This document shows, in pieces, positions 6,937 to 15,783 of a stretch of 20,462 nt of DNA. A program made the position numbers and the translations under genes. This DNA comes from Paenibacillaceae bacterium UBA6304 (GTDB taxonomy: Bacteria > Bacillota > Bacilli > Paenibacillales > Paenibacillaceae). The DNA is taken from contig DJTQ01000070.1 of the NCBI GenBank assembly GCA_002439285.1, positions 1 through 20,462 of the forward strand, in the 5' to 3' direction. Each line of letters starts with the position of its first letter. Positions within the stretch are counted from its first letter, which is position 1. The notes under the pieces were generated by a model. The model did no database searches. It was not told where the DNA came from and saw only the letters and a list, made by a program, of their open reading frames with translations.

Positions 6937-6944
6937 CCTCCTTT
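6937..6944 (-). promoter_or_regulatory. Ribosome binding site that decides a CTG start
   Basis: On the minus strand AAAGGAGG is followed by a 9-nt spacer and then CTG at 6925-6927. An in-frame TAA overlaps the spacer end and no ATG, GTG or TTG occurs until 6882, some 55 nt further. The near-perfect Shine-Dalgarno sequence thus points to CTG as the initiation codon. Confidence 0.65.
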
Positions 6945-7090
6945 CTATGGTAGATACGCAATTCTTGTACTATTAATATTCTAATTAACAGAGAGATAGT
7001 CCATGAGTTCAGGCTCACATAGAGCGTAGCGCCCATTGCTGGATTAAGTCCTTGGTTTGAGTTGAGGGTAAATTAAATAATACTCCAAAT

Positions 7091-7134
7091 AAAAACTCTC
7101 CCTTGCGATTCCAATTGGAATCACAAAGGAGAGT
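7091..7134 (-). terminator. Terminator of the ABC transporter/GH43 operon
   Basis: On the minus strand an 18-bp stem (ACTCTCC at one end, GATTCC-AATT-GGAATC at the tip, two U-G pairs inside) is followed by five T. It lies about 40 nt after the stop of the GH43 gene and ends the operon. Confidence 0.9.
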
Positions 7135-7174
7135 GCGCATAACACCATATTATCTTACCGTTTCATCGGGAACT

Positions 7175-8740
7175 TCAAGACTCCGGTAGCTGAAGATAAT
7201 CAAAGTAATCAAAATGAGCCGGTGATTCGCTAGGCTTGCCGTTTCCTGTGGCATACATTCCGAAGTATACGCCGGTAAAGCCTCCTGCTACTTCTGTAGC
7301 CAGATAAGAACATTCCCCGCCGCCAATGATTACTTCTTCCTCTCCTAGTAAGGAATAACCGAAAATATATTGAACATCATTTGCCTTTATATTCAGGATC
7401 ACTTCATTGGCATCCAGCTCTTGTTCCCATTCCACTTTCCATAGAGAACCGATACGGCGACGCAGAAACAGTGTTTTGAGCCCGTTATTTCTTCTTACCG
7501 CAATTTCGTAGTGAGCCTTCTCATTCATGTAGACGGTAAGCCCGGCCTCTTCTCCGTCATGCTCCGGCTCAAATTTCATCAATGCGGAGACGCAGCAATC
7601 AAAATCCTGCTGTCTTCGGCCGAGAAACGCAAGGTTCTGCGATTCGTCCAGCGTATGCTCCGTACCAAATAGCGTGAGACAGCTCTTTTTTGCCGACAGA
7701 GAATACATCGATTCCCGGGGATTTCTATGAAAATTCCACTGAAAGTCCAGAACTTCATTATCAAAATTGTCCCGGCCGAAACGGGATAACGATTCGTCAT
7801 ATCCTTGGAAAAATCCTGGCCCCTCCATCTCCAGTCCAAGTCTTCCATTCTCGCCGATGAGCGGCCATCCCTCCTCCGTCCAAGTTACAGGGGCAAGGTA
7901 TGTCTCCCTGCCCAAGTGGTGATGAAAGGGATAACCGATAGGCCGGATTCCGAGAAGTACGGTCCACCATGTGCCATCATGCGCCTGGACAAAATCAACA
8001 TGTCCCGTGGCCTGGACAGAGTGGCTAATGCTTCTATGCGTAAGAATCGGATTATTAGGGCAAGCCTCAAAGGGCCCGTAAGGCTGATCACTTCTGGCAA
8101 CCGTCACCATATGGCCGTATTCTGTCCCACCTTCCGCAATAACTAAATAGTAACGCTTATCTATTCGGTATAAATGTGGTCCTTCGGGAAAGCTGCCGCC
8201 CGTTCCTTCCCAGATCAGCTTGCGCTCGGTAATAATTTCCCCGGTTGTTAGATCCATTTCCGCCTGATAAATACCGGGTACTCCATCCCTATGACTTCCC
8301 GTACCTGTAATATATACTTTTCCGTCTTCATCGAATAAGAGCGAAGGATCAATTCCTCCCCAGTGGTCCAGAAAGAGAGGTTCTGACCAAGGACCTTCAG
8401 GTTGTTCCGCCTGAATAATAAAATTCCGTCCGTCTACCGTATTGGTCGTCACAATATAAAAGCTTCCTTGATGATAGCGGATGGTCGGAGCATAGATTCC
8501 CGTAAAATTGAATAATGGATCATGGGTCCCTTCCCCTTCCTCCTTTCTATAAAGGCAAGCTTGACTCTCTCTCGTTAGCCCGTAACCGATCTGAGACCAA
8601 TTGACCAAATCCTTACTATGAAAAATAGGAAGCCCAGGAAAATAACCGAACGAACTGTTAACCAAATAATAGTCGTCATTGACCCTGCAAATACTCGGAT
8701 CGGGATAAGAACCGCCCACAACCGGATTTCTGAATTTCAT
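7175..8740 (-). CDS. GH43 glycosidase (beta-xylosidase/alpha-L-arabinofuranosidase type)
   Basis: A 521-aa inverting glycoside hydrolase. The N-terminal five-bladed propeller (about residues 1-310) carries the three family-43 acids: general base D14 (YPDPSI), pKa modulator D131 (GGIDPSL) and general acid E186 (FPEGPHLY). The C-terminal concanavalin-like beta-sandwich (about 325-521) ends with a YLATEVAGGFTGVYFG motif, as in the truncated gene at 2-358. There is no signal peptide, so it acts in the cytoplasm on imported oligosaccharides. AGGAG lies 8 nt before the ATG. The gene starts 26 nt after the second permease and is the last gene of the operon, followed by a strong terminator. Xylosidase versus arabinofuranosidase activity cannot be separated by eye. 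Confidence 0.92.
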   Translation of the reverse strand: MKFRNPVVGGSYPDPSICRVNDDYYLVNSSFGYFPGLPIFHSKDLVNWSQIGYGLTRESQACLYRKEEGEGTHDPLFNFTGIYAPTIRYHQGSFYIVTTNTVDGRNFIIQAEQPEGPWSEPLFLDHWGGIDPSLLFDEDGKVYITGTGSHRDGVPGIYQAEMDLTTGEIITERKLIWEGTGGSFPEGPHLYRIDKRYYLVIAEGGTEYGHMVTVARSDQPYGPFEACPNNPILTHRSISHSVQATGHVDFVQAHDGTWWTVLLGIRPIGYPFHHHLGRETYLAPVTWTEEGWPLIGENGRLGLEMEGPGFFQGYDESLSRFGRDNFDNEVLDFQWNFHRNPRESMYSLSAKKSCLTLFGTEHTLDESQNLAFLGRRQQDFDCCVSALMKFEPEHDGEEAGLTVYMNEKAHYEIAVRRNNGLKTLFLRRRIGSLWKVEWEQELDANEVILNIKANDVQYIFGYSLLGEEEVIIGGGECSYLATEVAGGFTGVYFGMYATGNGKPSESPAHFDYFDYLQLPES

Positions 8741-8766
8741 TCTCCATACTCCTATCTAGTAAATAT

Positions 8767-9657
8767 TTACTTTACAGCCCCGATTGTAATACCTTTTACA
8801 AAGTATTTTTGGAAAAAAGGATATGCAATCAGAATAGGTAGAACGCCGATGACTGCAATAGCCATCCGGACGGAAGTGCTTGGCAACTCCGCTATCGCCG
8901 CGCCGGCATTCAAACCTGCAGCATTGCTGTTGCTTGTCAAAAACTGAATGTCCATTACCATCTTGGTGAGAATCGTCTGGATTCCGAACATTTTCGTATC
9001 GGTGATGTAGATCAAGCCGTTGAACCAGTCGTTCCAATACGCAATTGCCTGAAACAATCCTATCGTTGCCATAATAGGCACGGACAGCGGGAGAATGATC
9101 CGGTAGAAAATTTTGATTTCCCCCGCCCCGTCTATACTCGCCGCTTCGATTAACGCAGGCGGTATCGAGGTAAGAAAGAACGTGCGAACCAGCAAAATAT
9201 TAAAACCGTTCATGAGTAGTCCCGGAAGAAGCAACCCGAAGAGTGTATTCTTGATATCAAAAATTTGCGTATAGATCAGATAGGTAGGAACCAGACCGCC
9301 ATTAAAGAGCATGGTAAAGAAGACTACAAACGTCCAAACCCTATTCATGGGCATATCTTTTCGGGATAACGGATAGGCCAGCATCGAAGTAATCGCCAAG
9401 CTTACTGCAGTCCCAATCACAGTAATGAGTATAGTAATTCCATATGCCCGGCCCAATTCTAAATGATGCAGCCAGAGATAATCATATGCTTTTAGGCTGA
9501 ATTGCTCAGGGAAGAACGAGTAGCCCTGCCGCACGATGCTTTCTTCACTGCTAAATGATGCGATAATAAGCAGAGCAAAAGGCACAATGCACGCAGCCGC
9601 AAAGAGTCCCAACGCCGTATTGGAGATCCACCGCATTACTTTACTTTCATTAAGCAC
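8767..9657 (-). CDS. Carbohydrate ABC transporter permease (CUT1, YtcP/LplC type)
   Basis: A 296-aa inner-membrane permease with about six hydrophobic segments, the first at residues 13-34. The cytoplasmic EAA loop, EAASIDGAGEIKIFYRIILPL (171-191), contacts the ATPase. The C-terminus KGITIGAVK is typical of the second CUT1 permease. The start is GTG (9655-9657), with GAGGTGA 7 nt upstream; an ATG seven codons in lacks a ribosome binding site. It lies 21 nt after the first permease and 26 nt before the GH43 gene. No ATP-binding subunit is encoded here, which is usual for these operons that rely on a shared MsmX-like ATPase. Confidence 0.95.
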   Translation of the reverse strand: MLNESKVMRWISNTALGLFAAACIVPFALLIIASFSSEESIVRQGYSFFPEQFSLKAYDYLWLHHLELGRAYGITILITVIGTAVSLAITSMLAYPLSRKDMPMNRVWTFVVFFTMLFNGGLVPTYLIYTQIFDIKNTLFGLLLPGLLMNGFNILLVRTFFLTSIPPALIEAASIDGAGEIKIFYRIILPLSVPIMATIGLFQAIAYWNDWFNGLIYITDTKMFGIQTILTKMVMDIQFLTSNSNAAGLNAGAAIAELPSTSVRMAIAVIGVLPILIAYPFFQKYFVKGITIGAVK

Positions 9658-9678
9658 AAGTAGGTCACCTCGATTATA

Positions 9679-10608
9679 TTAGAATAACGCATTGTCCTTA
9701 CTTACTTTGCGTACGATCAAATTCGCCCCTAGTACAAGAATAAATCCGACGATGGACTGATATACGCCAGCAGCCGATGCCATACCCATGTCACCGGATA
9801 CCATTAATCCCTTGTAAACATAGGTATCGATTACACTGGTCGTATCCGAAATGAAGCCGGCATTCATAGGTACCTGATAGAACAAACCAAAATCGGAATA
9901 AAAGATGCGCCCGATCCCAAGCAGCGTCAGCATGACGATGACCGGAGTGATCAAGGGAATGGTAATCGACCGGATCTGTGCCCATTTGGAAGCTCCGTCC
10001 AAGGTTGCTGCCTCATAATATTCCGTATCAATACTTATAATGGAGGCAAGAAAAATAATGCAGTTAAAGCCAATGGATTTCCACAGATGAATAATCGTTA
10101 AAATGAATGGCCAGTATTTAGGCTCGGTGTACCACGAAATCGGATCAATCCCCAGGAAAGGGAGAATGGTTTTATTCATAAAGCCCGTTTCCAGACTGAG
10201 CCCGGCATAGGCTAAATAGCCGATAACTACGAATGAGATCAGATGCGGCAGTACAATTACGCTTTGATAGAATCGGGACAATACCTTCTTCTTAATCTCG
10301 TTGAGCAGAATAGCGAAAGCAATGGCGAAGATCGTCCCCAAGATGATGAAGGCCGCATTATACAAAATCGTATTTCTGGTAATGATGAAGGCGTCGCTGG
10401 TCTGAAACAAGTATTTAAAATTCTGAAATCCGACCCAATCGCTGCCAAAGATACCTTTAGTGAAGTTAATGTTTTTAAAAGCGATGAACATACCGAACAT
10501 GGGCAGATAATTGTTGATCAACAAATAGATAAGTCCCGGAATCATCAATAAGTACAGTGGGAGATATTTAAACTTTTTATTCTTTACGTTATAACTTAGC
10601 TGCCTCAT
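9679..10608 (-). CDS. Sugar ABC transporter permease (CUT1, LplB type)
   Basis: A 309-aa inner-membrane permease. Hydrophobic segments begin with YLPLYLLMIPGLIYLLI near the N-terminus, and an EAA loop (EAATLDGASKWAQIRSITIPL, about 199-219) is present. MFIAFKNINF and the C-terminal VSKDNALF are typical of LplB/YteP-type proteins. An upstream TTG at 10633-10635 would add nine residues. The ATG at 10606-10608, with AAAGGAAG 9 nt before it, is preferred because those nine residues include the ribosome binding site. An 83-nt gap with a terminator-like hairpin separates it from the binding protein gene. Confidence 0.94.
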   Translation of the reverse strand: MRQLSYNVKNKKFKYLPLYLLMIPGLIYLLINNYLPMFGMFIAFKNINFTKGIFGSDWVGFQNFKYLFQTSDAFIITRNTILYNAAFIILGTIFAIAFAILLNEIKKKVLSRFYQSVIVLPHLISFVVIGYLAYAGLSLETGFMNKTILPFLGIDPISWYTEPKYWPFILTIIHLWKSIGFNCIIFLASIISIDTEYYEAATLDGASKWAQIRSITIPLITPVIVMLTLLGIGRIFYSDFGLFYQVPMNAGFISDTTSVIDTYVYKGLMVSGDMGMASAAGVYQSIVGFILVLGANLIVRKVSKDNALF

Positions 10609-10644
10609 ACAACTGCACTTCCTTTCAATTGACAATTTAGCTTT

Positions 10645-10682
10645 AAAAAATACGATCCAATCAGCGGCTACTGATTGGATCG
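10645..10682 (-). terminator. Intra-operon hairpin between binding-protein and permease genes
   Basis: A perfect 12-bp stem, CGATCCAATCAG with CTGATTGGATCG (10653-10664 and 10671-10682), has a 6-nt loop and is followed on the minus strand by TA and six T. It begins 9 nt after the solute-binding-protein stop codon. Partial termination here, or 3'-end protection of the upstream message, would give more binding protein than permease. Confidence 0.8.
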
Positions 10683-10691
10683 CCAGATCCC

Positions 10692-12221
10692 TTAATTCGA
10701 TGTATTATTGGCAGCCCATTCATCTAATTGCTTCTGTTTTTCCGTAATGATTTTGTTGATTCCGGCGTCATCTAACTTTTTAAGAAATTCCGGAAGCGAT
10801 TTATCCAAATCAAGCACTCCGCTTTCAATGGCTCTGCGATATTGGTCAAGCACCGCATTGCAGGCAGCAATCTCAGCCTTTACCGAATCGCCGTTAAAGG
10901 TAAACCCAAGGGCTTTGGATTTAGAGGCGGACTGATTGAACTCATTCATCTTCACATAAACCTCAGGGTCGTCTCCCTCGAAGACATAGGAGAGGAATTG
11001 ATTACCGTGCATCCAGCCGTCGCTCTTGTATCCGACATTGTCGCTTGTAACGCCGTCGGGATATTTGATTACATTATCCGATCCTTCGACCTTCACGTAA
11101 TGTTTGCCTTCAATACCCCAGTCAATCAGATTTACGATATCCTTGTCGGTATACATTAGGTTCAGAAATTGCAACGCCTTTGCCGGTTGTTCCGAATTTG
11201 CCGCAACACCGATAGCCACATTGGTAACCGTATCCGTCATGGCCACCGGCGTTTGAGTTCGGGCAGCGACCATTTCCAAGCCAACGTTACGGCTTTCCTG
11301 TGTTTCGAATCCCGGCTTCATGGCGGATAACCAGCCCGCTGCTTTTCCAGTCTTCACCATTACATTATTGGATTCCGGACTGGTTGCGGCGTCCTTGGCC
11401 AAGTATCCTGCCAGATACCATTCCCGAATCTTGGTCACAATCTGTTTGTACTCCTCGGAAGCGAACAAGTTTACTACTTTTAAATCGTCAAGACCATGAT
11501 TAAGCAGCACACCAAAATTATTCCCGAGCGGATCCTGTATTCCATAAGTGCTGAGAATCGAACCGTTCGTCAAATTTGCTGCTCCGGCCATTCCCGGCTC
11601 GTTTTCTTTAACCACCTTGAATATTTGTTCAAAGTCATCAAAGGTTTTGACATTATCCAAATTAATATTATGTTTCTCAACCACATCCTTGCGGACTACG
11701 ATACCAAAATCCTGGGCGAGGTCACGAAGGCTGGGCACCCCATAGCTAACGCCGCCCACCTTGGTAGCATTATAGTAATCCACGCCCAAAGCGTCGATCG
11801 TGCCTTGCGCATTCTCCTCCATAATGTCACCAATAGGATATAATGCCCCTTTTGCTACCTGATTGCTGTAATTGCCAAGCATCGCAAACATGTCCAGCTT
11901 TTCACCACTGGATAACATTAAGTTAATTTGATTCGTGAAAGCGCTGTTACTAATTGGCAAAAGTTTAACTTTAACATTGATTTTTTCAACCGAAATCTTA
12001 TTAATGGCTTCCTGCACTTCTTGAAGGTCCGCTGGTACGTTGGAAAAGGCAGGAAAGGCATATACAACTTCATAAGGCTTCTCTTTATTTCCCGATGAAT
12101 TGGCGCTGTTTGACTCTTTAGTGCCCCCGGCTGTACTGTTTCCGCCGGAATTCCCCGAGCATGCCGTTACTGCAAGCATTAACCCCAATAAGAGACTCAA
12201 CCATCCAAGCTTCTTTTTCAT
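10692..12221 (-). CDS. Extracellular solute-binding lipoprotein (family 1, DUF3502-type C-terminus)
   Basis: A 509-aa sugar-binding lipoprotein of the ABC importer, anchored outside the membrane. The signal sequence MKKKLGWLSLLLGLMLAVTAC ends in a lipobox with C21 as the lipidated residue, followed by a Gly/Ser/Asn-rich linker to about residue 48. The C-terminal section (GFTFNGDSVKAEIAACNAVLDQY and ITEKQKQLDEW) matches the DUF3502 region found in LplA/YtcQ-like proteins. AGGGGG lies 7 nt before the ATG. It is the first structural gene of the transport operon, with its own promoter region and a direct-repeat operator upstream (12312-12343), and is followed by a partial terminator. The ligand is probably a xylan- or arabinan-type oligosaccharide, judged only from the GH43 gene in the operon. 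Confidence 0.95.
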   Translation of the reverse strand: MKKKLGWLSLLLGLMLAVTACSGNSGGNSTAGGTKESNSANSSGNKEKPYEVVYAFPAFSNVPADLQEVQEAINKISVEKINVKVKLLPISNSAFTNQINLMLSSGEKLDMFAMLGNYSNQVAKGALYPIGDIMEENAQGTIDALGVDYYNATKVGGVSYGVPSLRDLAQDFGIVVRKDVVEKHNINLDNVKTFDDFEQIFKVVKENEPGMAGAANLTNGSILSTYGIQDPLGNNFGVLLNHGLDDLKVVNLFASEEYKQIVTKIREWYLAGYLAKDAATSPESNNVMVKTGKAAGWLSAMKPGFETQESRNVGLEMVAARTQTPVAMTDTVTNVAIGVAANSEQPAKALQFLNLMYTDKDIVNLIDWGIEGKHYVKVEGSDNVIKYPDGVTSDNVGYKSDGWMHGNQFLSYVFEGDDPEVYVKMNEFNQSASKSKALGFTFNGDSVKAEIAACNAVLDQYRRAIESGVLDLDKSLPEFLKKLDDAGINKIITEKQKQLDEWAANNTSN

Positions 12222-12271
12222 TCTTCATCCCCCTGTATCAATTTCATTACCATCGATTTGCATCGAATCTG

Positions 12272-12277
12272 GTTATA
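12272..12277 (-). promoter_or_regulatory. Putative -10 of the solute-binding-protein promoter
   Basis: TATAAC on the minus strand lies about 50 nt upstream of the binding-protein ATG. No good -35 hexamer lies 17 bp further up (the region reads AGGAAA), as expected for a promoter that needs an activator. The direct repeats at 12312-12343 lie immediately upstream. Confidence 0.45.
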
Positions 12278-12311
12278 ATGTTACAGCGGGCCCTATTTCC
12301 TCACTACTCTG

Positions 12312-12343
12312 ATTTCGACCTGCCATTTGGACATTTTCGACCT
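12312..12343 (-). promoter_or_regulatory. Direct-repeat operator, probable YesN-type binding site
   Basis: AGGTCGAAA occurs twice on the minus strand (12313-12321 and 12335-12343), 22 bp apart start to start, about two helical turns. This is the usual layout for the two half-sites of AraC-type activators. The proximal copy lies just upstream of the -35 region of the binding-protein promoter. Confidence 0.55.
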
Positions 12344-12351
12344 TTCCCCAT

Positions 12352-13947
12352 TTACTGTTTATGACTACTTCGATAATCCTTCGGATTCATCCCAACCACT
12401 TGCTTGAATCTTCGGGAGAAATGGGCCAGATTGGTGTACCCTGCCTGAGATGCAATCGATCCGACGGGCAGATTCGTCTTCGCAAGAAGATCTTGGGCAA
12501 GCCGCATCCGCTTGGATACGATGAACTCCGTAACGGAATAACCGGTCTCCTTCTTAAAGAGTCTATCCAAATAGTCAGGATTCAGGAAAACATGTTTGGC
12601 TACCGCCTCTCGGGTCAAATCTTCCGTTTCCAACACTTGCAGGATGAAATTCTCTGCATGTTTGATAATCGGTTGCGATTGCTTGACCGTCCCTACATAA
12701 TCCATTGCTTTGGAGATGGTATGCTTCATCCAGTCGATCATATCCGTTAAAGAGCGGACTGCGCTCTGGAACATCGTTGACGAGGTCTCGTCATCGAACA
12801 GAAGCTGGGCCTCAATTCCGTTCAACTTCAACACATAATAAATCATCTGCAAAAAGTTATGGTGAAAGCGGTATAAGCTCTCCGCATCCAGAGTCTCCTC
12901 CTCGGCCAGGCCATGGAGAAACGCCTCCGCTTCAGTAACCACTTGGTCCCCATGCCCCTCTTTCAGAAGAACCGACCAAATATCCATATCCGGAAGAGCA
13001 ATGGCCTGCTGACTATAAGGCTTATCTCTCCACATCCATACTCTATTACTATGAATTACATTGTTTTTGTCCCATTCGGCGAGCCTGCCCAACATTTCGG
13101 TCAATTCATGACTGCGGACTTCATTTCCAATGTAAAGGGATACATCACAATAGAAATGGGAGCTTGCTATGGCAATAAAATTCTTCCCTCGTACTTGAAG
13201 GTCCTCCTGAATCTCAGGCGCATTCTGTTCAACCGGGATTAACGCCAACAGGTTACGTTCCGGCAATCCGAATAATAGACCGCTGTCCTGAATTCCAAGC
13301 AGTTCCGCACCGGAGTTGATCAGCGCATATTCAATAATTTTCTCATCGCGGGGTTTAAATGACTTGTTATAGCGCTGAATGGATATAAGAACCGGTAGAA
13401 GCTTCATATCGGTATCGAACGGAATATTACGCTCTTCCGCTTCCTTTCGGATGAGTTCCGGATTGGACGGAATCGTATGATTAATAATGTCCAGCCATAG
13501 CCGTTCTGCCAACAGAGGCTGGTGCCGTGCCCAGAATTCCCCGAACCGGCTGTATTGCTTCGTTTCCTTGTCTTTATTAATTTTCTCTACTACTCTGCGG
13601 GTGATATCGCATAGTTCATCCGCTGAAACCGGCTTTAATAAATAATCAAAACTTCCAAGCTGCACGGCCCGCTGCGCATATCTGAAGTCGGCATGACAGG
13701 TCATAAATACGGATTCGGTCCGCGGATAATGCTCTCTTACCCAGGACAGCAGGTCAAGACCGCTTCCTTGCGGCATCTCAATATCGCACAGCATAAAATC
13801 AACTTGCTCACGTTCATAAATATCCTTGGCCTGCCGGGAATTGTATGCAGTATAAACAGTGCCAATTCCTAAGGGTTCCCATTCAATTTCATTTTTCAAC
13901 GAATCAGCAAATAATTTCTCGTCGTCTACGATCACCATAGTTAACAT
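12352..13947 (-). CDS. Response regulator with AraC-type output domain (YesN-like)
   Basis: A 531-aa cytoplasmic regulator. The receiver domain (about 1-120) has phosphoacceptor D55 (LCDIEMP), the acidic pair D8/D9, T83 and K105 (LLKPVS). A long middle linker (about 130-420) is followed by a C-terminal AraC/XylS DNA-binding domain (about 430-531) with two helix-turn-helix motifs, ending FSRRFKQVVGMNPKDYR. AGGAGG lies 9 nt before the ATG. The gene overlaps the kinase gene by 7 nt (ATGTTAA), showing translational coupling. It probably activates the transport operon downstream through the 22-bp-spaced repeats at 12312-12343. Confidence 0.95.
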   Translation of the reverse strand: MLTMVIVDDEKLFADSLKNEIEWEPLGIGTVYTAYNSRQAKDIYEREQVDFMLCDIEMPQGSGLDLLSWVREHYPRTESVFMTCHADFRYAQRAVQLGSFDYLLKPVSADELCDITRRVVEKINKDKETKQYSRFGEFWARHQPLLAERLWLDIINHTIPSNPELIRKEAEERNIPFDTDMKLLPVLISIQRYNKSFKPRDEKIIEYALINSGAELLGIQDSGLLFGLPERNLLALIPVEQNAPEIQEDLQVRGKNFIAIASSHFYCDVSLYIGNEVRSHELTEMLGRLAEWDKNNVIHSNRVWMWRDKPYSQQAIALPDMDIWSVLLKEGHGDQVVTEAEAFLHGLAEEETLDAESLYRFHHNFLQMIYYVLKLNGIEAQLLFDDETSSTMFQSAVRSLTDMIDWMKHTISKAMDYVGTVKQSQPIIKHAENFILQVLETEDLTREAVAKHVFLNPDYLDRLFKKETGYSVTEFIVSKRMRLAQDLLAKTNLPVGSIASQAGYTNLAHFSRRFKQVVGMNPKDYRSSHKQ

Positions 13948-15728
13948 GATGCGGTACCTCCTGAGCTGTAGTTTGTTCTGTTCTCCGGTGAAAGGGGGAG
14001 CCTTATTTTGATGATGGCTCCATGGGGATCAGCATTCCGGAGTCTAATTTCTGCCTGCTCTTGATAAAGGAGACGAAGCCTCTGTTTAAGATTCCTTATG
14101 CCGATATGCTCGCCTTCTTCATCGACAATACGTTCGTCATCTTCAATCAGTTTGATGATTCCTTTCTTAAATCCCGGCCCGGTATCCCGTATTTGAATAA
14201 CGATCCCCTCTTGCGGCTGTTCACTCATCTCTAAATCGATCCTTAATAATATTGGATCATCCAAAGTAATGGCGTGCTTGACTGTATTTTCTACAAAAGT
14301 CTGAATCATAAGGGGAGGCACCGGCATATTCAGCAAAAACTCGGGGGCCTCTATCTCGGGAATAAGCTGTCCAGGAAACCGGAGCTCCTGAATCCGTAAA
14401 TAGTTCCGCACATGCTGGAGCTCATTCCTGAGAGTGACGAAACTTAAATTACTCTGAAACATGTAACGAAAATGGCGGATCAAGCAGAGCGATAACTCTT
14501 CCAGAAGCTCCACATCTTTGGTCCGGGCCAAGGTATGCAGCAAGTTCAAAGTGTTGATATAGAAATGGGGCTTAATTTGCAACTGGAGATGCTGGAGCTC
14601 GGCCTTCTGCTTGTTCAATTGCTCTTCATAGACGTTAATCCGCAAATTTTTGATTTGATCCATCATATTGTTGAACGTTTCGTTTACCGTTTTGAATTCG
14701 ATGGAGGTTGGGAATTGCTTGATTTGAGTATCCAGGTTCCCTTGCTGAATCCGGTTCATGGCTTTTAACAGACGGTTTAGAGGGAGAAGCAGCGTTCTAC
14801 GCAGCAGCACCAAGCCTAATAACAAGATGAGAATGGAAGCAAAAGGAAGGAGAAAAGAGATCGCCCGCAACGTCGGCAGCTGCTGCAGTATTTTCTCCTC
14901 CGGAATAAAAGCATACAGGCTGAAATCCCCTTCATGAGAACGTTCCCCAACCGTCAGATAACGATCCGTTGTCCCTGTTAAGTAATAGGACGGTTCATCC
15001 AGCTTAATCTCAGCGCCTTTATCCCTGATAAAGCTTTGATTAACGAGCGCATTTCCATGATTGTCTACGAGTAGAGCAGCCCCCTTCTCCCCAATGCCAA
15101 GAAGTTCGAGTGGGGTTGTAAAGGAATTCATATTGATCCAGGCTCCAACCACCGCGGAATTCGGCATAACAAAAAAGCGAACCAAGTAAGTCTGATCGCC
15201 GTTTCTTTGAACATACCAACTCTTCATATGTTGAAGCTGCAAGCTTTTGCTCTTGCTCACATCCTTAACAATATAGTCTTTGAGGTACATTCTGTCGATA
15301 AAGGTGGATCTGCTTTGAAAGGAATACAAATACTCATCGTCCGCAGGCAAATAAACGAATAATCCGTCCAATACGTTGTATCGTAAAATGGAATTTGAAA
15401 GATTATTATTAATACGCTGTTTTACGAAGAGACGCTCATCCGGCTCAATGTAAAAATCAATATCCGACAACTCAGGCTCTAGCATTAACCCGTTGAGATA
15501 ATTGTCCACCTCCTGCAGCCGGGCATCGACCTGATGTCTATACAGCGACAAGAGATCCTTGCTCGATTCCGCCACCTGAGTCCGTACGGTCTGGATAGCA
15601 TAGACATTTGAATAGATCAGAAATGCAATGAGAGGAATGACAATCAGGAATAACCCAACCATCATCTTCACACGGATGGATTGCCAAGTCAGATAAGGAG
15701 CCTGCCGAATATTTAATATACGAAACAA
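13941..15728 (-). CDS. Sensor histidine kinase (YesM/LytS-type, HisKA_7TM-independent PF06580 group)
   Basis: A 595-aa membrane kinase. Its first transmembrane segment is at about 22-41, followed by an extracellular Cache-like sensor region (about 42-285), a second transmembrane segment (289-309) and a HAMP-like linker (310-365). The His_kinase block has H388 (LQIKPHFYINTLNLL), and the ATPase domain has an N-box at N481 (VENTVKHA), DTGPGF (515-520) and HIGIRNLKQRL. The start is TTG (15726-15728), with AGAGGAAG about 6-7 nt upstream; the next in-frame ATG (M22) would cut into the first membrane segment. It partners the response regulator, with which it overlaps by 7 nt, and probably senses an extracellular saccharide or the loaded binding protein. 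Confidence 0.95.
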   Translation of the reverse strand: MFRILNIRQAPYLTWQSIRVKMMVGLFLIVIPLIAFLIYSNVYAIQTVRTQVAESSKDLLSLYRHQVDARLQEVDNYLNGLMLEPELSDIDFYIEPDERLFVKQRINNNLSNSILRYNVLDGLFVYLPADDEYLYSFQSRSTFIDRMYLKDYIVKDVSKSKSLQLQHMKSWYVQRNGDQTYLVRFFVMPNSAVVGAWINMNSFTTPLELLGIGEKGAALLVDNHGNALVNQSFIRDKGAEIKLDEPSYYLTGTTDRYLTVGERSHEGDFSLYAFIPEEKILQQLPTLRAISFLLPFASILILLLGLVLLRRTLLLPLNRLLKAMNRIQQGNLDTQIKQFPTSIEFKTVNETFNNMMDQIKNLRINVYEEQLNKQKAELQHLQLQIKPHFYINTLNLLHTLARTKDVELLEELSLCLIRHFRYMFQSNLSFVTLRNELQHVRNYLRIQELRFPGQLIPEIEAPEFLLNMPVPPLMIQTFVENTVKHAITLDDPILLRIDLEMSEQPQEGIVIQIRDTGPGFKKGIIKLIEDDERIVDEEGEHIGIRNLKQRLRLLYQEQAEIRLRNADPHGAIIKIRLPLSPENRTNYSSGGTASC

Positions 15729-15783
15729 TGTTATCTTCCTCTCTACGCTGAAAAGTAATCTCTATTCCGACAGATCGCTTCTA

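Noticed and set aside
6355..6984. 209-codon plus-strand open frame opposite the PLP enzyme gene
   Set aside because: It lies antisense to a gene with clear motifs and is explained by high G+C content; no ribosome binding site or domain was seen.
6905..7036. 43-aa minus-strand ORF overlapping the CTG start region
   Set aside because: No ribosome binding site before its ATG and no recognisable sequence; it probably reads through the untranslated leader by chance.
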